Part shown: positions 27,540 to 41,160 of the stretch, piece after piece
Numbering within the stretch: position 1 is the stretch's first letter
Layout: each line of letters opens with the position of its first letter
NCBI RefSeq assembly: GCF_003860465.1
Contig: NZ_CP034183.1
Coordinates: 1-64,000 of the forward strand
Direction: 5' to 3'
Origin: Deinococcus psychrotolerans
Lineage (GTDB): Bacteria; Deinococcota; Deinococci; Deinococcales; Deinococcaceae
DNA length: 64,000 bases
Notes under the pieces: generated by a model
What the model was told of the DNA's origin: nothing
The model's database searches: none
Seen by the model: the letters and a program-made list of their open reading frames with translations, nothing else
Position numbers and translations under genes: made by a program

Positions 27540-30500
27540 ATGGCGGATCAGCCCAAAGGCGATGGCGGCAACTTAATCGGCAATATGCGCTCCCGGATGA
27601 AAGCCCGACAGGAGCAGAGCGCGGCGGCTGAGTCCGTCAATTTGAGCAAGGGGAATCGAGCTGCGCCGACGGACTCCCGTTCGGCTAATACACAGCCGCC
27701 TGTCCCGCACTCCTCTGAGCCGCTGCCCAAGATCAATCCGGCCATCCGGTTCAGCGTGTCTCGCTACGTTTTCTCGATTGGCGTGTTCGTGGCCGTGGTG
27801 CTGCTGGGTCTGCTCAACACCACCCGCCTTGGCGTGGAATTGCTTCCAAACTTTGAAGTGCCGATCTTGGCGGTGTCCACCAGTTACAGCGGCGCGACGC
27901 CTGACCAGGTCGACCGTGAAATCTCGCGCAAGATCGAAGACGCCATCAGCACCATCAGCGGCGTCTCCGACATCCGCTCGACCAGCACCAGCGGCCAGAG
28001 CGCCGTGATCATCACCTTTCAAGACGGCACCAACATCGATTCGGCGGCCAACAGCGTTTCTCAGTCGGTGGCGGCCATTCGCGGCACCTTGCCCAGCGAC
28101 GCCAACGCGCCGATCGTGCAAAAGTTCGATCCCAACGCCCAGCCGATTTTGACATTGGCCCTTCAGGGCGGCACGGCGCGGGCCGCCGACGTGACCACCT
28201 ACGCCAGCGACGTGTTGGTGCCGCGCCTTCAGCGGGTGGCAGGCGTGGCCGACATCACCGTATCGGGCGGGCCGACCCGCCAAATTCAGGTGCTGATCGA
28301 CCCGGCCAAGTTGCAAAGCTACAACCTGACTCCGGCCCGGCTGACTCAGGCCATCAGCGCCTCGGCGCTCGACCTTCCCGCCGGATCGCTGACCCAGAAC
28401 GGGAACTCCATTGGCTTTTCGACCCGCAACACACCCACCAGCGTGCAGGGCGTGGGGCGCATCATCGTCGATCCGCAAACTGGCCTGACCGTCAGCGACG
28501 TGGCCACCGTGCGCGACACCTCGGCGGCCGCCACCAGTTACGCCCGCTTCAACGGCCAGCCCGCCGTGCTGCTGGGCGTCCGCAAGGCGTCGGGCACCAA
28601 TTCGGTCTCGGTGGCCGACAGCGTGCGGGCCAGCATGGAAAGCGTCAAGCTGCCGCAGGGTTACAGCCTGTCGCTCTCCGAAGACTCGACCCGCACCACC
28701 CGCGCCACCGTCAATGACACCTTCAAGGAATTTTTGATCGGGATCGCGGCGGTGGGCGTGGTCGTGCTGCTGTTCTTGGGGCGGCTCAACACCGTCTTCG
28801 CGGTGGTGCTGGCCATTCCCATCTCGATCAGCGCCGCGCCGCTGCTCTATAACCTCTTCGGCTTTACCTTCAACCTGATTTCACTGCTGGCCATCATCGT
28901 GGCCATCGGCATCGTGGTCGACGACTCCATCGTGGTGGCCGAGAACGTGCAGCGCTACCGCGACCTCGGCTATGACCGACTCAAATCGGTACTTTACGGC
29001 GGCTCGGAAGTGTTTAGCGCCGTTACCGCTGCCAGCTTTTCCTTGTTGGCCGTGCTGGTGCCGCTGAGCTTCATGCCGGGTATTCTGGGTCAATTTTTCC
29101 GGCAATTTGCCATCGGCCTGATCGCCGCGATTGCCCTGAGCTGGCTGGAATCGCTGCTGTTCCTGACCGTCCGGATGGCGTACACCAGTGACCCCGACCC
29201 GATTGGCTGGCCGCAGTTTGGCCGCTTGCTGGGAAGGTTTTCTGAAATCATCAAGTGGGGCTTTGCCCGCAAGACCTTGCTGAGCGCCTGGGGCATTCTC
29301 GGCCTGGTGGTGTTCGGTATCGGGCTGGCCGTGATCTCGCGTCAGGCCGGAACCGGGCCGGTCATCTTCGTGGCGCTGCTGCTCTACCCGCTGATTATCG
29401 GCGTCGTCCGCTACGTTTTGATGGTGCTGCTGGGCCTCCTCGAAGCTGTCACCACTACGCTGCACGGCATCGTCAACGGCGCAGTTATCCGACTCGCTCG
29501 CGCTTACGCCCGCAGCGTGGCGTGGGCCTTGCCGCGCAATTTGCTGATTATTTTGCTGGCAGTGGCGTTTCTCTTTACCATCGCCATTCCGATTGGCAAG
29601 GTGGGCTTTGCCTTCGTGCCCAAGAGCGACGGCGGCATTCTGACGGCCAGCTTGACGCTGCCGGTGGGCACCAGTCTGGATCAGACCAACCGCGCCGCCC
29701 GCAAGATGGAAAGCTATTTGCTGGCCCAAAGTGAAGTCAAACTGGTTTCGACCAGCGTGGGCAGCGGCTCGCTGCAAGGCACCGGGGCCAACGGCAGTGC
29801 CGTCACCGTCACCCTCATCGACAAAAAACTGCGCCCCGGCATCGACGATTTGGTGGCCAAGTACCAAGTCGGTATCAAAAAAGCGCTGGCGGGCGTGCCG
29901 CTCGACACCCTCAGCGTGGCCGCTCAGCAAAACGGCCCCGGCGGCTCGTCGGATATCAGCTTGGCGCTCAGCGCTCCCAACCAGAGCATTCTGGAAGCCA
30001 AAAACCGTGAGCTGATGCGTCAGCTCGGACAAGACGGCAACCTCAGCAGCGCGACCAGCAGCCTGAGCGCCACCCGTCAGGAGCGCAACTTCGTGCCGAA
30101 TCAGGCTCAGCTGGTCGGCTCCGGCCTGACCACTTCGGACTTGGCGCAGGCGCTGAGAAGCTACAACGATGGCAGCAAAGCCGGGAGCCTGCGTGACGGC
30201 GACAACAGCGTGGACATCGTGGTCAAGCTCGATCCCAGTTTGCTGCAAACCGAGCAGTCGCTGCTCTCGCAGACGGTGTATTCCTCGGCATTGGGAGCCA
30301 ACGTGCCGCTCTCCAGCCTCGGCAGCTTCCGGCTTCAGCAAGCGCCCGCGACCCTGAACCGCTTTAACAAGGCTTACACCGCCACCATCGACATCAACCT
30401 CAAAAAGGGCGGCCCCAACGCCTTTGCGTATCAGCAAACCATTGTGAGTAACGCCACCAAAGCGGGCATTCTCGGAAACGGAGTGGCGCTGGGCAATGCT

Positions 30501-31085
30501 TCGAGCTTCGGCTCGGCGGGCCTGACCGGCAACTTGGTGGTCTACGGCCCCGCCGTGCTGGTGCTGGCCATCCTCATGACCTACTTGGTGCTGGGCAGCC
30601 AGTTCAACTCGTTCCGTTACCCGCTGTACTTGCTGCTGCCGGTGCCGCTGGCTATCGTCGGCGCGGTCTGGACTCTCTTTTTCTTCAAGACCTCGCTGGA
30701 CGTGATTACCATTCTGGGTATGGTGATCTTGCTGGGCCTCGCCACCAAAAACTCGATTCTGTACCTCGAATTCGTGGTGGAGCGCATGAAGCACCTGCCC
30801 ATCAAGGAAGCGCTGATCGAAGCCGCCGAGTTGCGCTTCCGGCCCATCATCATGACGACCATCACCGTGCTGGTGATCTCCATTCCGCTGATCTTCGGCG
30901 GTGGCGAGGGTGCGGAATTTCGGCGCGGCTTGGGCATCGTGATCATGGGCGGTGTGATTACCGGCACACTGCTGACCTTCTATGTGGTGCCGAGCGTGTT
31001 TTACCGCTTCGAGCGCAACAGGCAACAGCCGCGTGAAGTGCAGGCCGAAGTTCTGCCGAGCGGAATCGCGCCCGCGACGGACTGA
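27540..31085 (+). CDS. RND efflux transporter permease (AcrB/HAE1 family)
   Basis: The 1181-residue pump has the RND layout: first TM helix after a polar N-terminal extension of about 65 residues, a large periplasmic loop beginning [26 protein letters not shown] helices 2-6 with [17 protein letters not shown] (TM4 proton-relay Asp pair), a second periplasmic loop ([23 protein letters not shown]) and TM helices 8-12 ending in [10 protein letters not shown]. It should export hydrophobic or amphiphilic compounds using the proton gradient. It is longer than E. coli AcrB (1049) because of the N-terminal tail and an extra hydrophobic stretch in the middle. It starts 4 nt after the adaptor gene. Confidence 0.93.
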   Translation: MADQPKGDGGNLIGNMRSRMKARQEQSAAAESVNLSKGNRAAPTDSRSANTQPPVPHSSEPLPKINPAIRFSVSRYVFSIGVFVAVVLLGLLNTTRLGVELLPNFEVPILAVSTSYSGATPDQVDREISRKIEDAISTISGVSDIRSTSTSGQSAVIITFQDGTNIDSAANSVSQSVAAIRGTLPSDANAPIVQKFDPNAQPILTLALQGGTARAADVTTYASDVLVPRLQRVAGVADITVSGGPTRQIQVLIDPAKLQSYNLTPARLTQAISASALDLPAGSLTQNGNSIGFSTRNTPTSVQGVGRIIVDPQTGLTVSDVATVRDTSAAATSYARFNGQPAVLLGVRKASGTNSVSVADSVRASMESVKLPQGYSLSLSEDSTRTTRATVNDTFKEFLIGIAAVGVVVLLFLGRLNTVFAVVLAIPISISAAPLLYNLFGFTFNLISLLAIIVAIGIVVDDSIVVAENVQRYRDLGYDRLKSVLYGGSEVFSAVTAASFSLLAVLVPLSFMPGILGQFFRQFAIGLIAAIALSWLESLLFLTVRMAYTSDPDPIGWPQFGRLLGRFSEIIKWGFARKTLLSAWGILGLVVFGIGLAVISRQAGTGPVIFVALLLYPLIIGVVRYVLMVLLGLLEAVTTTLHGIVNGAVIRLARAYARSVAWALPRNLLIILLAVAFLFTIAIPIGKVGFAFVPKSDGGILTASLTLPVGTSLDQTNRAARKMESYLLAQSEVKLVSTSVGSGSLQGTGANGSAVTVTLIDKKLRPGIDDLVAKYQVGIKKALAGVPLDTLSVAAQQNGPGGSSDISLALSAPNQSILEAKNRELMRQLGQDGNLSSATSSLSATRQERNFVPNQAQLVGSGLTTSDLAQALRSYNDGSKAGSLRDGDNSVDIVVKLDPSLLQTEQSLLSQTVYSSALGANVPLSSLGSFRLQQAPATLNRFNKAYTATIDINLKKGGPNAFAYQQTIVSNATKAGILGNGVALGNASSFGSAGLTGNLVVYGPAVLVLAILMTYLVLGSQFNSFRYPLYLLLPVPLAIVGAVWTLFFFKTSLDVITILGMVILLGLATKNSILYLEFVVERMKHLPIKEALIEAAELRFRPIIMTTITVLVISIPLIFGGGEGAEFRRGLGIVIMGGVITGTLLTFYVVPSVFYRFERNRQQPREVQAEVLPSGIAPATD

Positions 31086-31102
31086 GCAAAAATCTTCTTG
31101 AC

Positions 31103-31137
31103 AGCCTCCACCTGATGAGGGGTGGAGGCTTTTTATT
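31103..31137 (+). terminator. Terminator of the efflux operon
   Basis: AGCCTCCACC and GGTGGAGGCT form a perfect 10-bp stem followed by TTTTATT, 17 bp after the pump gene. Confidence 0.85.
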
Positions 31138-31146
31138 GACTGCCGC

Positions 31147-32142
31147 TCAATTGCCTGAGCGCACTGGCAAAGGTTCGAAGACTTTCTTGCTGACGCCGCC
31201 GAAATCGAGTTCACCAATAACGTTCAAGCTGGTATAAACGCGGTTGCTGCGGGCACGCACATTCAGCGGCAAGGTAAAGACGAGCTTGCTGCCCTCACGC
31301 CGGAACTTTACATTCTCGCTTCCAGTTTGCCAGCCGTCTGCGCCGCCGAGTTTGAGCTTGCCTGCCTGTCCATTTTCACGGTATTCCAGTTCGTAGTTGA
31401 AACGGGCTGAGGTTGGAAAATTTCCATTGGGTACAGTGTCGATGACCAGATCGCATAGGTGCGCCCGGCCCGCTATCAGGCCCGTCCGAACGACTCCGCT
31501 CTCGGCGTCCCGGCAAGTCGTGAAGTACCACTGGGTAAATTTGGGGGCCGCTACGCCTGAACTGGACGTCTGGGTCATGGATCGAGCCGGGACAGCGCTG
31601 GCCGCTCCTCCGCAGCCGCGCACGCCACTCCAGGCCGTGTTAAACCCGGCAGCAGGAAACAAATAAGTCAGGGCCTGACCGCCGCTGGGCCTGTTGATCC
31701 GCACCGCTAGGCGCTTGCCACTTTGCAGGCCGCGCACCAGTTGGCCGACGACCGGGCCATAAAAACCCAGACTGCGGGTCTTGAGATTGTCCCTTTCATC
31801 CACCACGCTCACCAAATCGCTGTCGCGCAGGGTGATGGCTGGATCATTGCCCAAGCGGATGGTTACAGCAGGCTTTAGACCCTGATCAAGCTGACCTTCG
31901 GTGATCAGGTCGTTTTTGCTCCGCAGCGCAGCCCACACATCAGGCTCCCCCCGGTTGGCACACTGCACCGTTAAGCGCGTGTCACCATACTGGTCGTACT
32001 GTTCGTCTATGGCTACCACACTGGTATTGACGTCGCTGATCGGGTCAAGCGAATACGAGTAGACGGTGTTGGTGCCAGCCACGCGGGTTGCGGCCAGAGT
32101 ACCGGAAGTCAGTAAAAGAGCAAGGAGAGCAAGAGGTTTCAT
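31147..32142 (-). CDS. Secreted protein of unknown function
   Basis: The 331-residue product has a clear signal peptide (MKPLALLALLLTSGTLAAT). The mature protein is beta-rich with an N-terminal region containing YDQYGDTRLTVQCANRGEPDVWAALRSKNDLI and several Cys (CANRG, GCGG, TCRDA, LCDL) that could form disulfides. No family is recognised. It is convergent with the efflux operon. An AT-rich TAAAAT lies 9 nt before the ATG, slightly farther than usual for the leaderless genes here. Confidence 0.6.
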   Translation of the reverse strand: MKPLALLALLLTSGTLAATRVAGTNTVYSYSLDPISDVNTSVVAIDEQYDQYGDTRLTVQCANRGEPDVWAALRSKNDLITEGQLDQGLKPAVTIRLGNDPAITLRDSDLVSVVDERDNLKTRSLGFYGPVVGQLVRGLQSGKRLAVRINRPSGGQALTYLFPAAGFNTAWSGVRGCGGAASAVPARSMTQTSSSGVAAPKFTQWYFTTCRDAESGVVRTGLIAGRAHLCDLVIDTVPNGNFPTSARFNYELEYRENGQAGKLKLGGADGWQTGSENVKFRREGSKLVFTLPLNVRARSNRVYTSLNVIGELDFGGVSKKVFEPLPVRSGN

Positions 32143-32222
32143 CTTGCTCTTATTTTATGTCTGAGTTGCTTACACCTTTATTCGTGCCGCTATCCTGAAG
32201 ACCTATTGCCCGGAGATTAAGT

Positions 32223-32531
32223 TCACTCGCCTCTGGGCCACTCGCTGACCGGCACGAACTCCACGCCCTCAGCCTCGGTGCCGGTGATGCGGTACTTGTC
32301 GTCAAAATACACGGCGATTTCGCCCCGGTCAAAATGCTCGCTACTGACAATGCCTTTTCGCAGCACGTAGCCTTTGCCTTCCTCGGCCACGCCGATATGG
32401 GCCGCTTTGGTAAAGCGCAGCGTTACGGTATCGCCGTGCCGCAAAGTTCGCAGCCGCACGTTATAGACGCCGCCGCCCAAGTCTTTCACGTTGGGATTGG
32501 CGGGTGGTTTCTTGGCAAAAAGATTAAACAT
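32223..32531 (-). CDS. Small protein of unknown function
   Basis: The 102-residue, mainly beta protein (DLGGGVYNVRLRTLRHGDTVTLRFTKAAHIGVAEEGKGYVLRKG) has alternating hydrophobic residues typical of a small barrel or SH3-like fold. It has no signal peptide or membrane segment, so it is probably cytoplasmic. CAGGAG lies 7 nt before the ATG, which supports real translation. No family assigned. Confidence 0.6.
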   Translation of the reverse strand: MFNLFAKKPPANPNVKDLGGGVYNVRLRTLRHGDTVTLRFTKAAHIGVAEEGKGYVLRKGIVSSEHFDRGEIAVYFDDKYRITGTEAEGVEFVPVSEWPRGE

Positions 32532-32571
32532 GGTTGCTCCTGAGTGACCAGCAGTTTAACCCGTAGAGGTT

Positions 32572-33717
32572 CTAGACTTCGCGCAGCAGCGCCGTCAGCA
32601 GCCGCACGTGGTCGGGCCAGCGGTCTAGGCGGATGTGTTCGTGGGCCGCGTGTGCGCCGTCGCCGGGTGCGCCGAGACCGTCGAGGGTGGGCACGAACGG
32701 CGCGGTGAAATTGCCGTCGCTGCCGCCGCCGACCACTTCCTCAGTCAAATCGAAGCCGAGGCCAGCCGCCAACTGTTTGGCCTGAGCAAAAAGCTTCATC
32801 GTGGCGGGGCTGCGCTCGAACGGTGGGCGGTTGAGCCCTCCCGAAACCTTGATCTCCACGCGGCTGTCGTGCGGCGTCAGGGCCTGCATGGCCTGAGTGA
32901 TCCGCTCGCCTTCTTCCAACGTGCTGACCCGCAGATCGATTTCAAAGCGGGCTTGGGCCGGAATCACGTTGACGGCCCCGCCGCCCGACACCGCGCCCAC
33001 GCTGACCGTCGTGCCTTTTTCCGGGTCGGCCAGCGCCTGCACCGCCAAAATCTGATGCGCCGCTTCGCTGATGGCGCTGGCTCCCTCGAGGGGCTTGTTG
33101 CCCGCGTGGGCCGCTACGCCGCGCAGTTCCACCAGAAAGTGCCCGACGCCTTTTCGCCCCGATTTGAGGGCGTGGCTGTCGGCCACCGGCGGCTCTATGA
33201 CCAACACCACGCGGGCACGCTGAGCGGCTTGCTCGATCACGGCGCGGCTGTGGTGGCTGCCGATTTCCTCGTCGGGGGTCAGCAGCACCTCGATGCCGCC
33301 CGCCGGATAATTCCCCTCCAAGCTCCTCAGCGCGTAAAACAAGCCCACGATGCCGCCTTTCATGTCGTAACTGCCGGGGCCGTAGACCCGCATCCCCTCA
33401 ACTCGGAACGGCATGTCGCTGAGGCTGCCTTGCGGCCAGACCGTATCGGCGTGGGCCAGCACCAAAACACGCTTTCGCTGTGCTGAGCCGGTGTCTTCTG
33501 AAGTCCCGAACAAAAACTGCCGTGTGCCGCCGGGCAGCGCGTGGGTGTGGGCGTTGAGGTCTTTGGCCCACTGCTCCACCGCGTCCTGCACGGTGCAGAC
33601 GGCCAGCATATTGGAGGTGGGCGATTCGAGCTTGACCAACTGCTCTAAGTCGCGCAGCAAGGAGACGAGCGGCTCGGCTTGAAGGTCGGGGACTGAGGGC
33701 TGAGCAGAAGAGGTCAT
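32572..33717 (-). CDS. M20-family metallopeptidase (carboxypeptidase G2-like)
   Basis: The 381-residue protein has the M20 zinc-ligand pattern: HADTVWPQG (His, catalytic Asp), GPGSYDMKGGIVGL (bridging Asp), LLTPDEEIGSHHS (catalytic Glu pair), VIEPPVADS and a C-terminal AAHEHIRLD with the last His. The middle part (HFLVELRGVAAHAGNKPLEG) is the dimerisation domain. The family hydrolyses C-terminal Glu or similar amide bonds; substrate is unknown. TAAGCT (33724-33729) lies 6 nt before the ATG. Confidence 0.9.
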   Translation of the reverse strand: MTSSAQPSVPDLQAEPLVSLLRDLEQLVKLESPTSNMLAVCTVQDAVEQWAKDLNAHTHALPGGTRQFLFGTSEDTGSAQRKRVLVLAHADTVWPQGSLSDMPFRVEGMRVYGPGSYDMKGGIVGLFYALRSLEGNYPAGGIEVLLTPDEEIGSHHSRAVIEQAAQRARVVLVIEPPVADSHALKSGRKGVGHFLVELRGVAAHAGNKPLEGASAISEAAHQILAVQALADPEKGTTVSVGAVSGGGAVNVIPAQARFEIDLRVSTLEEGERITQAMQALTPHDSRVEIKVSGGLNRPPFERSPATMKLFAQAKQLAAGLGFDLTEEVVGGGSDGNFTAPFVPTLDGLGAPGDGAHAAHEHIRLDRWPDHVRLLTALLREV

Positions 33718-34000
33718 GCCGGTAGCTTATCCGGTTTGCGTTCAATCTGTTCTCGAAATGGTGGGATTTCATTTCGGGAGCGCCTTTCTCGGTGCCTCTT
33801 GGGCTTTCTTGCCGGCTGGGTCAGCAGGGTTTTCTTAGGGGTTTGACTGGAACTCTTATTTCTTTTGGAAGGGGAGAGGGCGGCGCGGTCACGCAAATAC
33901 AAATCAGCCAAGCGCCATGCGCCGAAGACATTCAGCCTACCTACGCCTATAAAAAGAAACAGATTCGTGTGCCTTTGACTGACCACCATAAGTTTAGAGG
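33718..34000. other. 283-bp gap with no secure gene
   Basis: The gap is more AT-rich than its surroundings. It holds a CGAAATG/CATTTCG hairpin near 33753-33775 and the TAAGCT -10 of the peptidase gene. A 91-codon minus-strand open frame (33714-33989) ends in an ATGA overlap with the peptidase start, but its sequence is not convincing as protein (see findings). Confidence 0.5.
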
Positions 34001-35020
34001 TTAAGCAGAAGTCTCAGACTGCGCCGCACTTTCGGTGAGAAGCTCCGATAAACGCGATAGAGCGCGGCTGTATTTCTTTGCGTACCCTCCGTGCCGGTAA
34101 TTGGAATCGAAGAGTTGGTTCAAGCTGACGCCCGTAAAAGCGGCGCTGAGGCCGAGGTCATAGAGTTTGTCGACAAAATGCACGAAGCGCAGGGCCACGT
34201 TTTGATCCGGCATCGGCACCAAGCCGCGCACGCCCACTGCGCTGACGCCCGAGAGCAGTTTGGCGAAGCGCGAGGGATGCACTTCGAGCAGCAGGTGGCT
34301 GAGGTCGCGGTGCAGCAGCACAGCCAGCGTGGCCTGATCTTGCCGCTGCGCCCACGCTCCGAACTCGGCGTCGCTCATGACCTGGGCGGGCGCTGCGCCG
34401 CGCTGCCGAAAATCGGGGCCGTCTAAACCGAGGTTTTCAAAGCGCGAGGCGATGCCTTTGATCTGGCGCTCGAAGTCGCGGGCATTGAAGCGGCCCTGAC
34501 CGAGTGCGCCGGGTTCGGTGTTGCTGGTGGCCACCACGCTCACGCCCTGCGGCATCAGTTGGCCGAGGAAGGTATTGGCCATGTGGGTGTTGCCGGGGTC
34601 GTCGAGTTCAAATTCGTCGATCAAGAGCAGATCATGGTCTTTGAACGTCTCCACCGCCCGCGTCATGCCCAGCGCTCCGATGAGGTACATCAGTTCTTGG
34701 AAGCTCATCAGCGCCCGCTTGCCGCTTGCCGCGTGATAAGTGCTGGCCAGCAGGTGCGTTTTGCCGACCCCGAAGCCGCCGTCCAGATAAAGGCCGCGCC
34801 CCTCAGGCTTGTGGCGTTTAAAGAGCCGGAAGCCGCTGGGTTTTTGCTTGGCCTCAGCCGCGAAAACGGCCAAAGCGTCTCTGGCCCGCGCCTGTGAGGC
34901 GAAGGCCGAATTGGGCTGGTAGTTCTCGAAGCGCACCCCCTCGAAGCGGGCGCTGGGGGCCAGCCCTTCGCTGAGCTGCTGCGGCGTGAGGCTGGGGCGG
35001 CGGGCGGTGAGGTCAAGCAT
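34001..35020 (-). CDS. zapE: Cell division protein ZapE / AFG1-like ATPase
   Basis: The 339-residue P-loop ATPase matches the ZapE/LACE1 family: Walker A GGFGVGKTHLLAS, Walker B HDLLLIDEFELDDPGNT, sensor-like SVVATSNTEPGALGQGRF and the C-terminal HFVDKLYDLGLSAAFTGVSLNQLF with SRALSRLSELL. In E. coli ZapE acts on Z-ring stability; mitochondrial relatives aid protein quality control. It starts 36 nt after the manA stop, so manA-zapE probably form one transcript. Confidence 0.9.
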   Translation of the reverse strand: MLDLTARRPSLTPQQLSEGLAPSARFEGVRFENYQPNSAFASQARARDALAVFAAEAKQKPSGFRLFKRHKPEGRGLYLDGGFGVGKTHLLASTYHAASGKRALMSFQELMYLIGALGMTRAVETFKDHDLLLIDEFELDDPGNTHMANTFLGQLMPQGVSVVATSNTEPGALGQGRFNARDFERQIKGIASRFENLGLDGPDFRQRGAAPAQVMSDAEFGAWAQRQDQATLAVLLHRDLSHLLLEVHPSRFAKLLSGVSAVGVRGLVPMPDQNVALRFVHFVDKLYDLGLSAAFTGVSLNQLFDSNYRHGGYAKKYSRALSRLSELLTESAAQSETSA

Positions 35021-35056
35021 GGGAGGCGGCTGGTGGGGTAAGCAGGGCGGCGGCGC

Positions 35057-36052
35057 TCACGGCGTCTCCTGTTCTGGCGGCAAACTGGAGCGCAGCAACT
35101 GCACGTCTCCGTCTAAGGCCCACAGCACGTAAGGGCCGGTGTGGGCCGAGATCAGCACCGTCTCCAGGGCCGATAAGTGCAGCGTTTCATGGGCGGTTTC
35201 CAGTTCCAATCGCCCACTTTTGACCGTCAGGGCGTGGACACTCTGGCCGCGTGTGTGGCTCTCCAAGCGCTCGCCCGCTGCGATTTCGGCGACTTCCAAG
35301 CGGAAGTAGGGGCACTCGGCCAGCGTCGCCGCTTCCGCCGATCCCAGCTTGGGCAGGGGCAGCACCTCGGCGCTGAGGTCGGAGCGCGTCACCTTGAGCG
35401 CTTCCTCAAGGTGCAGGGTGCGCCCCTCACTGGCGGGCCGATCCCAGTCGTAGACGCGGTAGGTGGTGTCGCTGCTCTGCTGAACTTCGTAAAGCAGCGT
35501 GCCCGGCCCCAGCGCGTGCAGAGTGCCCGCCGCGATGAACACCGTGTCGCCCGCTTGCACGGCTTGTTCGTCGGCCACCTCCATCACACTGCCTCCGCCA
35601 ATGGCCTGTGCCAGCGCTTCAGGCGTGGTGCCCGCTTTGACGCCCGCCAGAATCTTTGCGCCCCGGTCGGTTTTCAAAAAGTGCCACGCCTCGGTTTTGC
35701 CGAATTCGCCTTCGCCCACCAGCTCGCGGGCCTGCTCGTCGTCGGGATGCACCTGCACGCTGAGCCACTCTTCGCAGTCGAGCAACTTGATCAGCAGCGG
35801 AAAGCGCCCGCCGAAGCGCCCTGAGACGCCCTGACCCAAAAAGGTGTCGCCCAATTCAGCCAGCACGTCTTCAACGGTTTGACCCTCAAACGGCCCGCCC
35901 TCGACCTGATTGCCGTCAAACACCACCCAGGCTTCACCGACGGGCGTTTGTCCGTAAGGCACACTTTTGAGGTGCTGGCCGCCCCACACGCGGGTGTGGT
36001 ACTGGGGGCGCAGTTTGTAGAGAAAAGGGGGCAGGGCGGCGTGGTGGGTCAT
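35057..36052 (-). CDS. manA: Class I mannose-6-phosphate isomerase
   Basis: The enzyme interconverts mannose-6-phosphate and fructose-6-phosphate with zinc. The 331-residue cupin-fold protein has LKPQYH-like [14 protein letters not shown] at the N-terminus, [23 protein letters not shown] (zinc ligands Gln and His), KTEAWHFL, and [35 protein letters not shown] (the usual second ligand His). The start at MTHHAALP is fixed by TAGACT (36060-36065) 7 nt upstream; the frame opens 22 codons earlier. Confidence 0.92.
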   Translation of the reverse strand: MTHHAALPPFLYKLRPQYHTRVWGGQHLKSVPYGQTPVGEAWVVFDGNQVEGGPFEGQTVEDVLAELGDTFLGQGVSGRFGGRFPLLIKLLDCEEWLSVQVHPDDEQARELVGEGEFGKTEAWHFLKTDRGAKILAGVKAGTTPEALAQAIGGGSVMEVADEQAVQAGDTVFIAAGTLHALGPGTLLYEVQQSSDTTYRVYDWDRPASEGRTLHLEEALKVTRSDLSAEVLPLPKLGSAEAATLAECPYFRLEVAEIAAGERLESHTRGQSVHALTVKSGRLELETAHETLHLSALETVLISAHTGPYVLWALDGDVQLLRSSLPPEQETP

Positions 36053-36059
36053 ACCGAGC

Positions 36060-36118
36060 AGTCTAGAGCAGTTGTTTGTTTGCTGCGGCACCTGTCGGCG
36101 GCCCAAGCGGCTTATCAT
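36060..36118. promoter_or_regulatory. Back-to-back leaderless promoters of manA and a small membrane protein
   Basis: TAGACT on the minus strand (36060-36065) lies 7 nt from the manA ATG. TATCAT on the plus strand (36113-36118) lies 6 nt from the ATG at 36125. The two starts are 72 bp apart. Confidence 0.6.
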
Positions 36119-36124
36119 GGCCCC

Positions 36125-36364
36125 ATGAACCTACTCGCTCGAATCATTGGGATTGTCGGCGTGGTGCTGATCGTGGTGTCGCTGGCGCTGCTGTTCGGCA
36201 ACGTGATCACCATCAACAAGCTCGACGCCATCGCCTCGGCGCTGCGAACGAATGTCACCACCAATCCGTCGCCCAGCGTCATGCTGACCTTTGGCCTCGG
36301 CACCATCGGCGGGCTGCTGGCAGGCGCAGGCGGGGCCATGATGGTGCGGGGACGGCGGGCATAG
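36125..36364 (+). CDS. Small membrane protein of unknown function
   Basis: The 79-residue protein has two transmembrane segments (IIGIVGVVLIVVSLALLFG; FGLGTIGGLLAGAGGAMMV) joined by a polar loop of about 25 residues and a basic C-terminus (RGRRA). No family is recognised. TATCAT 6 nt before this ATG fixes the start; the frame stays open about 80 codons further into manA, which is not believed. Confidence 0.65.
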   Translation: MNLLARIIGIVGVVLIVVSLALLFGNVITINKLDAIASALRTNVTTNPSPSVMLTFGLGTIGGLLAGAGGAMMVRGRRA

Positions 36365-36407
36365 GGTGAAGCCGTTCAGCGACCTGCCGATGGTTGAAGA
36401 TGTGCCG

Positions 36408-37082
36408 TCAATCTAAACGGGTCAGCACCGCCTCCACCACCTCGCTCAGACTGCCCGATACATCCGCCAACCCCAATGGGTTTTGAGCTTGCCCGGCCCG
36501 CTCCACAAAGCCCGTTTTCATGCCCACGGCCTTTGCTCCGGCGATGTCCCAGCCGTGCGCGGCGATCAGCCAACTGCCGCTTGCCTCGGCTCCGGCCCGG
36601 CGCAGACCGTACTCGTAGGCGGCTCGGTGGGGCTTGAGGTGGTGGGCTTCGTCAACCGAGAGTGCGCCGTCAAACAAGTCGTGCAGTCCAGCGTTCTTGA
36701 GTTGGGCTTCGAGTACGGCCAGCGGATTGTTGGTCAGAGCGTAGAGCCGCGCTCCGCCTTCTCGCAGACGCATTAGGGCCTCTGCGGTGTCGGGGTGTGG
36801 CGGGAGTTGACGCATGGCGGCGGCCACCTGAGCGGGCAAGTCGCTCGGTATAACTTGGCCCCGTGTTTGACCCAAAGCACTCAGGGCTGCTTCACCTAAC
36901 ATTTTGAAGTCGTGATAGTCGCCAATGACCGTCTGGGTCAGCGCCAGTTGCAACAGCAGCCCGAACCACTGCCTCCGCGCTCCGGCGTCGCCCAGCGCGT
37001 CTTCGAAGAGTGAATCGAGCGCCGAGAGGTCAAGCAAGGTTTCGTTGACATCCAGAAAAACGGTGGAGGCAGAGGAAGACAT
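36408..37082 (-). CDS. HAD-superfamily hydrolase, haloacid dehalogenase type II-like
   Basis: The 224-residue protein has HAD motif I FLDVNETLLDL (nucleophile Asp 10), a helical cap, motif II LYALTNNPL, motif III Lys in HHLKPHRAAYEYG and motif IV AAHGWDIAGAKAVGMKTGFVER. The HGWDI and WxxxAAHxxD-type features match L-2-haloacid dehalogenases, but the true substrate may be another small phosphate or halide. TAGCAT (37089-37094) lies 6 nt before the ATG. Confidence 0.88.
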   Translation of the reverse strand: MSSSASTVFLDVNETLLDLSALDSLFEDALGDAGARRQWFGLLLQLALTQTVIGDYHDFKMLGEAALSALGQTRGQVIPSDLPAQVAAAMRQLPPHPDTAEALMRLREGGARLYALTNNPLAVLEAQLKNAGLHDLFDGALSVDEAHHLKPHRAAYEYGLRRAGAEASGSWLIAAHGWDIAGAKAVGMKTGFVERAGQAQNPLGLADVSGSLSEVVEAVLTRLD

Positions 37083-37157
37083 GGCCCAATGCTAAAGCGC
37101 CCAGGCGGCCAGTAGGGGAGGCGGCGCTTGGGCGTTGTTCAACTCAAACGAGCGTTT

Positions 37158-37297
37158 TTATACCAATCACCGAAAATTCGGCTCCGTTCAGCCGAATTTT
37201 CCGAGCGGAGCGAGGAGTGAAAAATACCAGTCACAGAAATGGAGGAGGCGCTTTCGGCGTTTTTCCGAAAGTGCATTCGGAATTTTGGTGACTGGTA

Positions 37298-37300
<3 letters not shown>
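37158..37300. repeat. Inverted-repeat element, family 2, composite (143 bp)
   Basis: The outer ends are ATACCAATCACC (from 37160) and, inverted, ATACCAGTCACC (ending 37298), flanked by TT on the left and TA on the right. An internal copy of the same terminus, ATACCAGTCAC, begins at 37224 and matches the right end better, defining a 75-bp inner element. Between the two left ends is a 12-bp hairpin, GAAAATTCGGCT / AGCCGAATTTTC. The right-hand TTA is the purF stop codon on the minus strand. No coding capacity is seen. Confidence 0.75.
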
Positions 37301-38752
<1,452 letters not shown>

Positions 38753-38823
38753 TCGTCAACTTTCCTTTGAGCGTTCTTCCCCAGAAATGAGGGTGACACG
38801 AACCATACAAGAAGGCCCGCCAC

Positions 38824-41097
<2,274 letters not shown>

Positions 41098-41160
41098 GGA
41101 GTGTCCTTGAAAGGCCTCTGGTTGAAGTGGTGGCAAAGTATTTTGATGGTGTAGAGGAAG

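Noticed and set aside
28881..31217. A 778-codon open frame antisense to the RND pump gene
   Set aside because: It mirrors the pump's codon bias in a GC-rich genome; its product is low-complexity His/Gln/Arg-rich and has no family resemblance.
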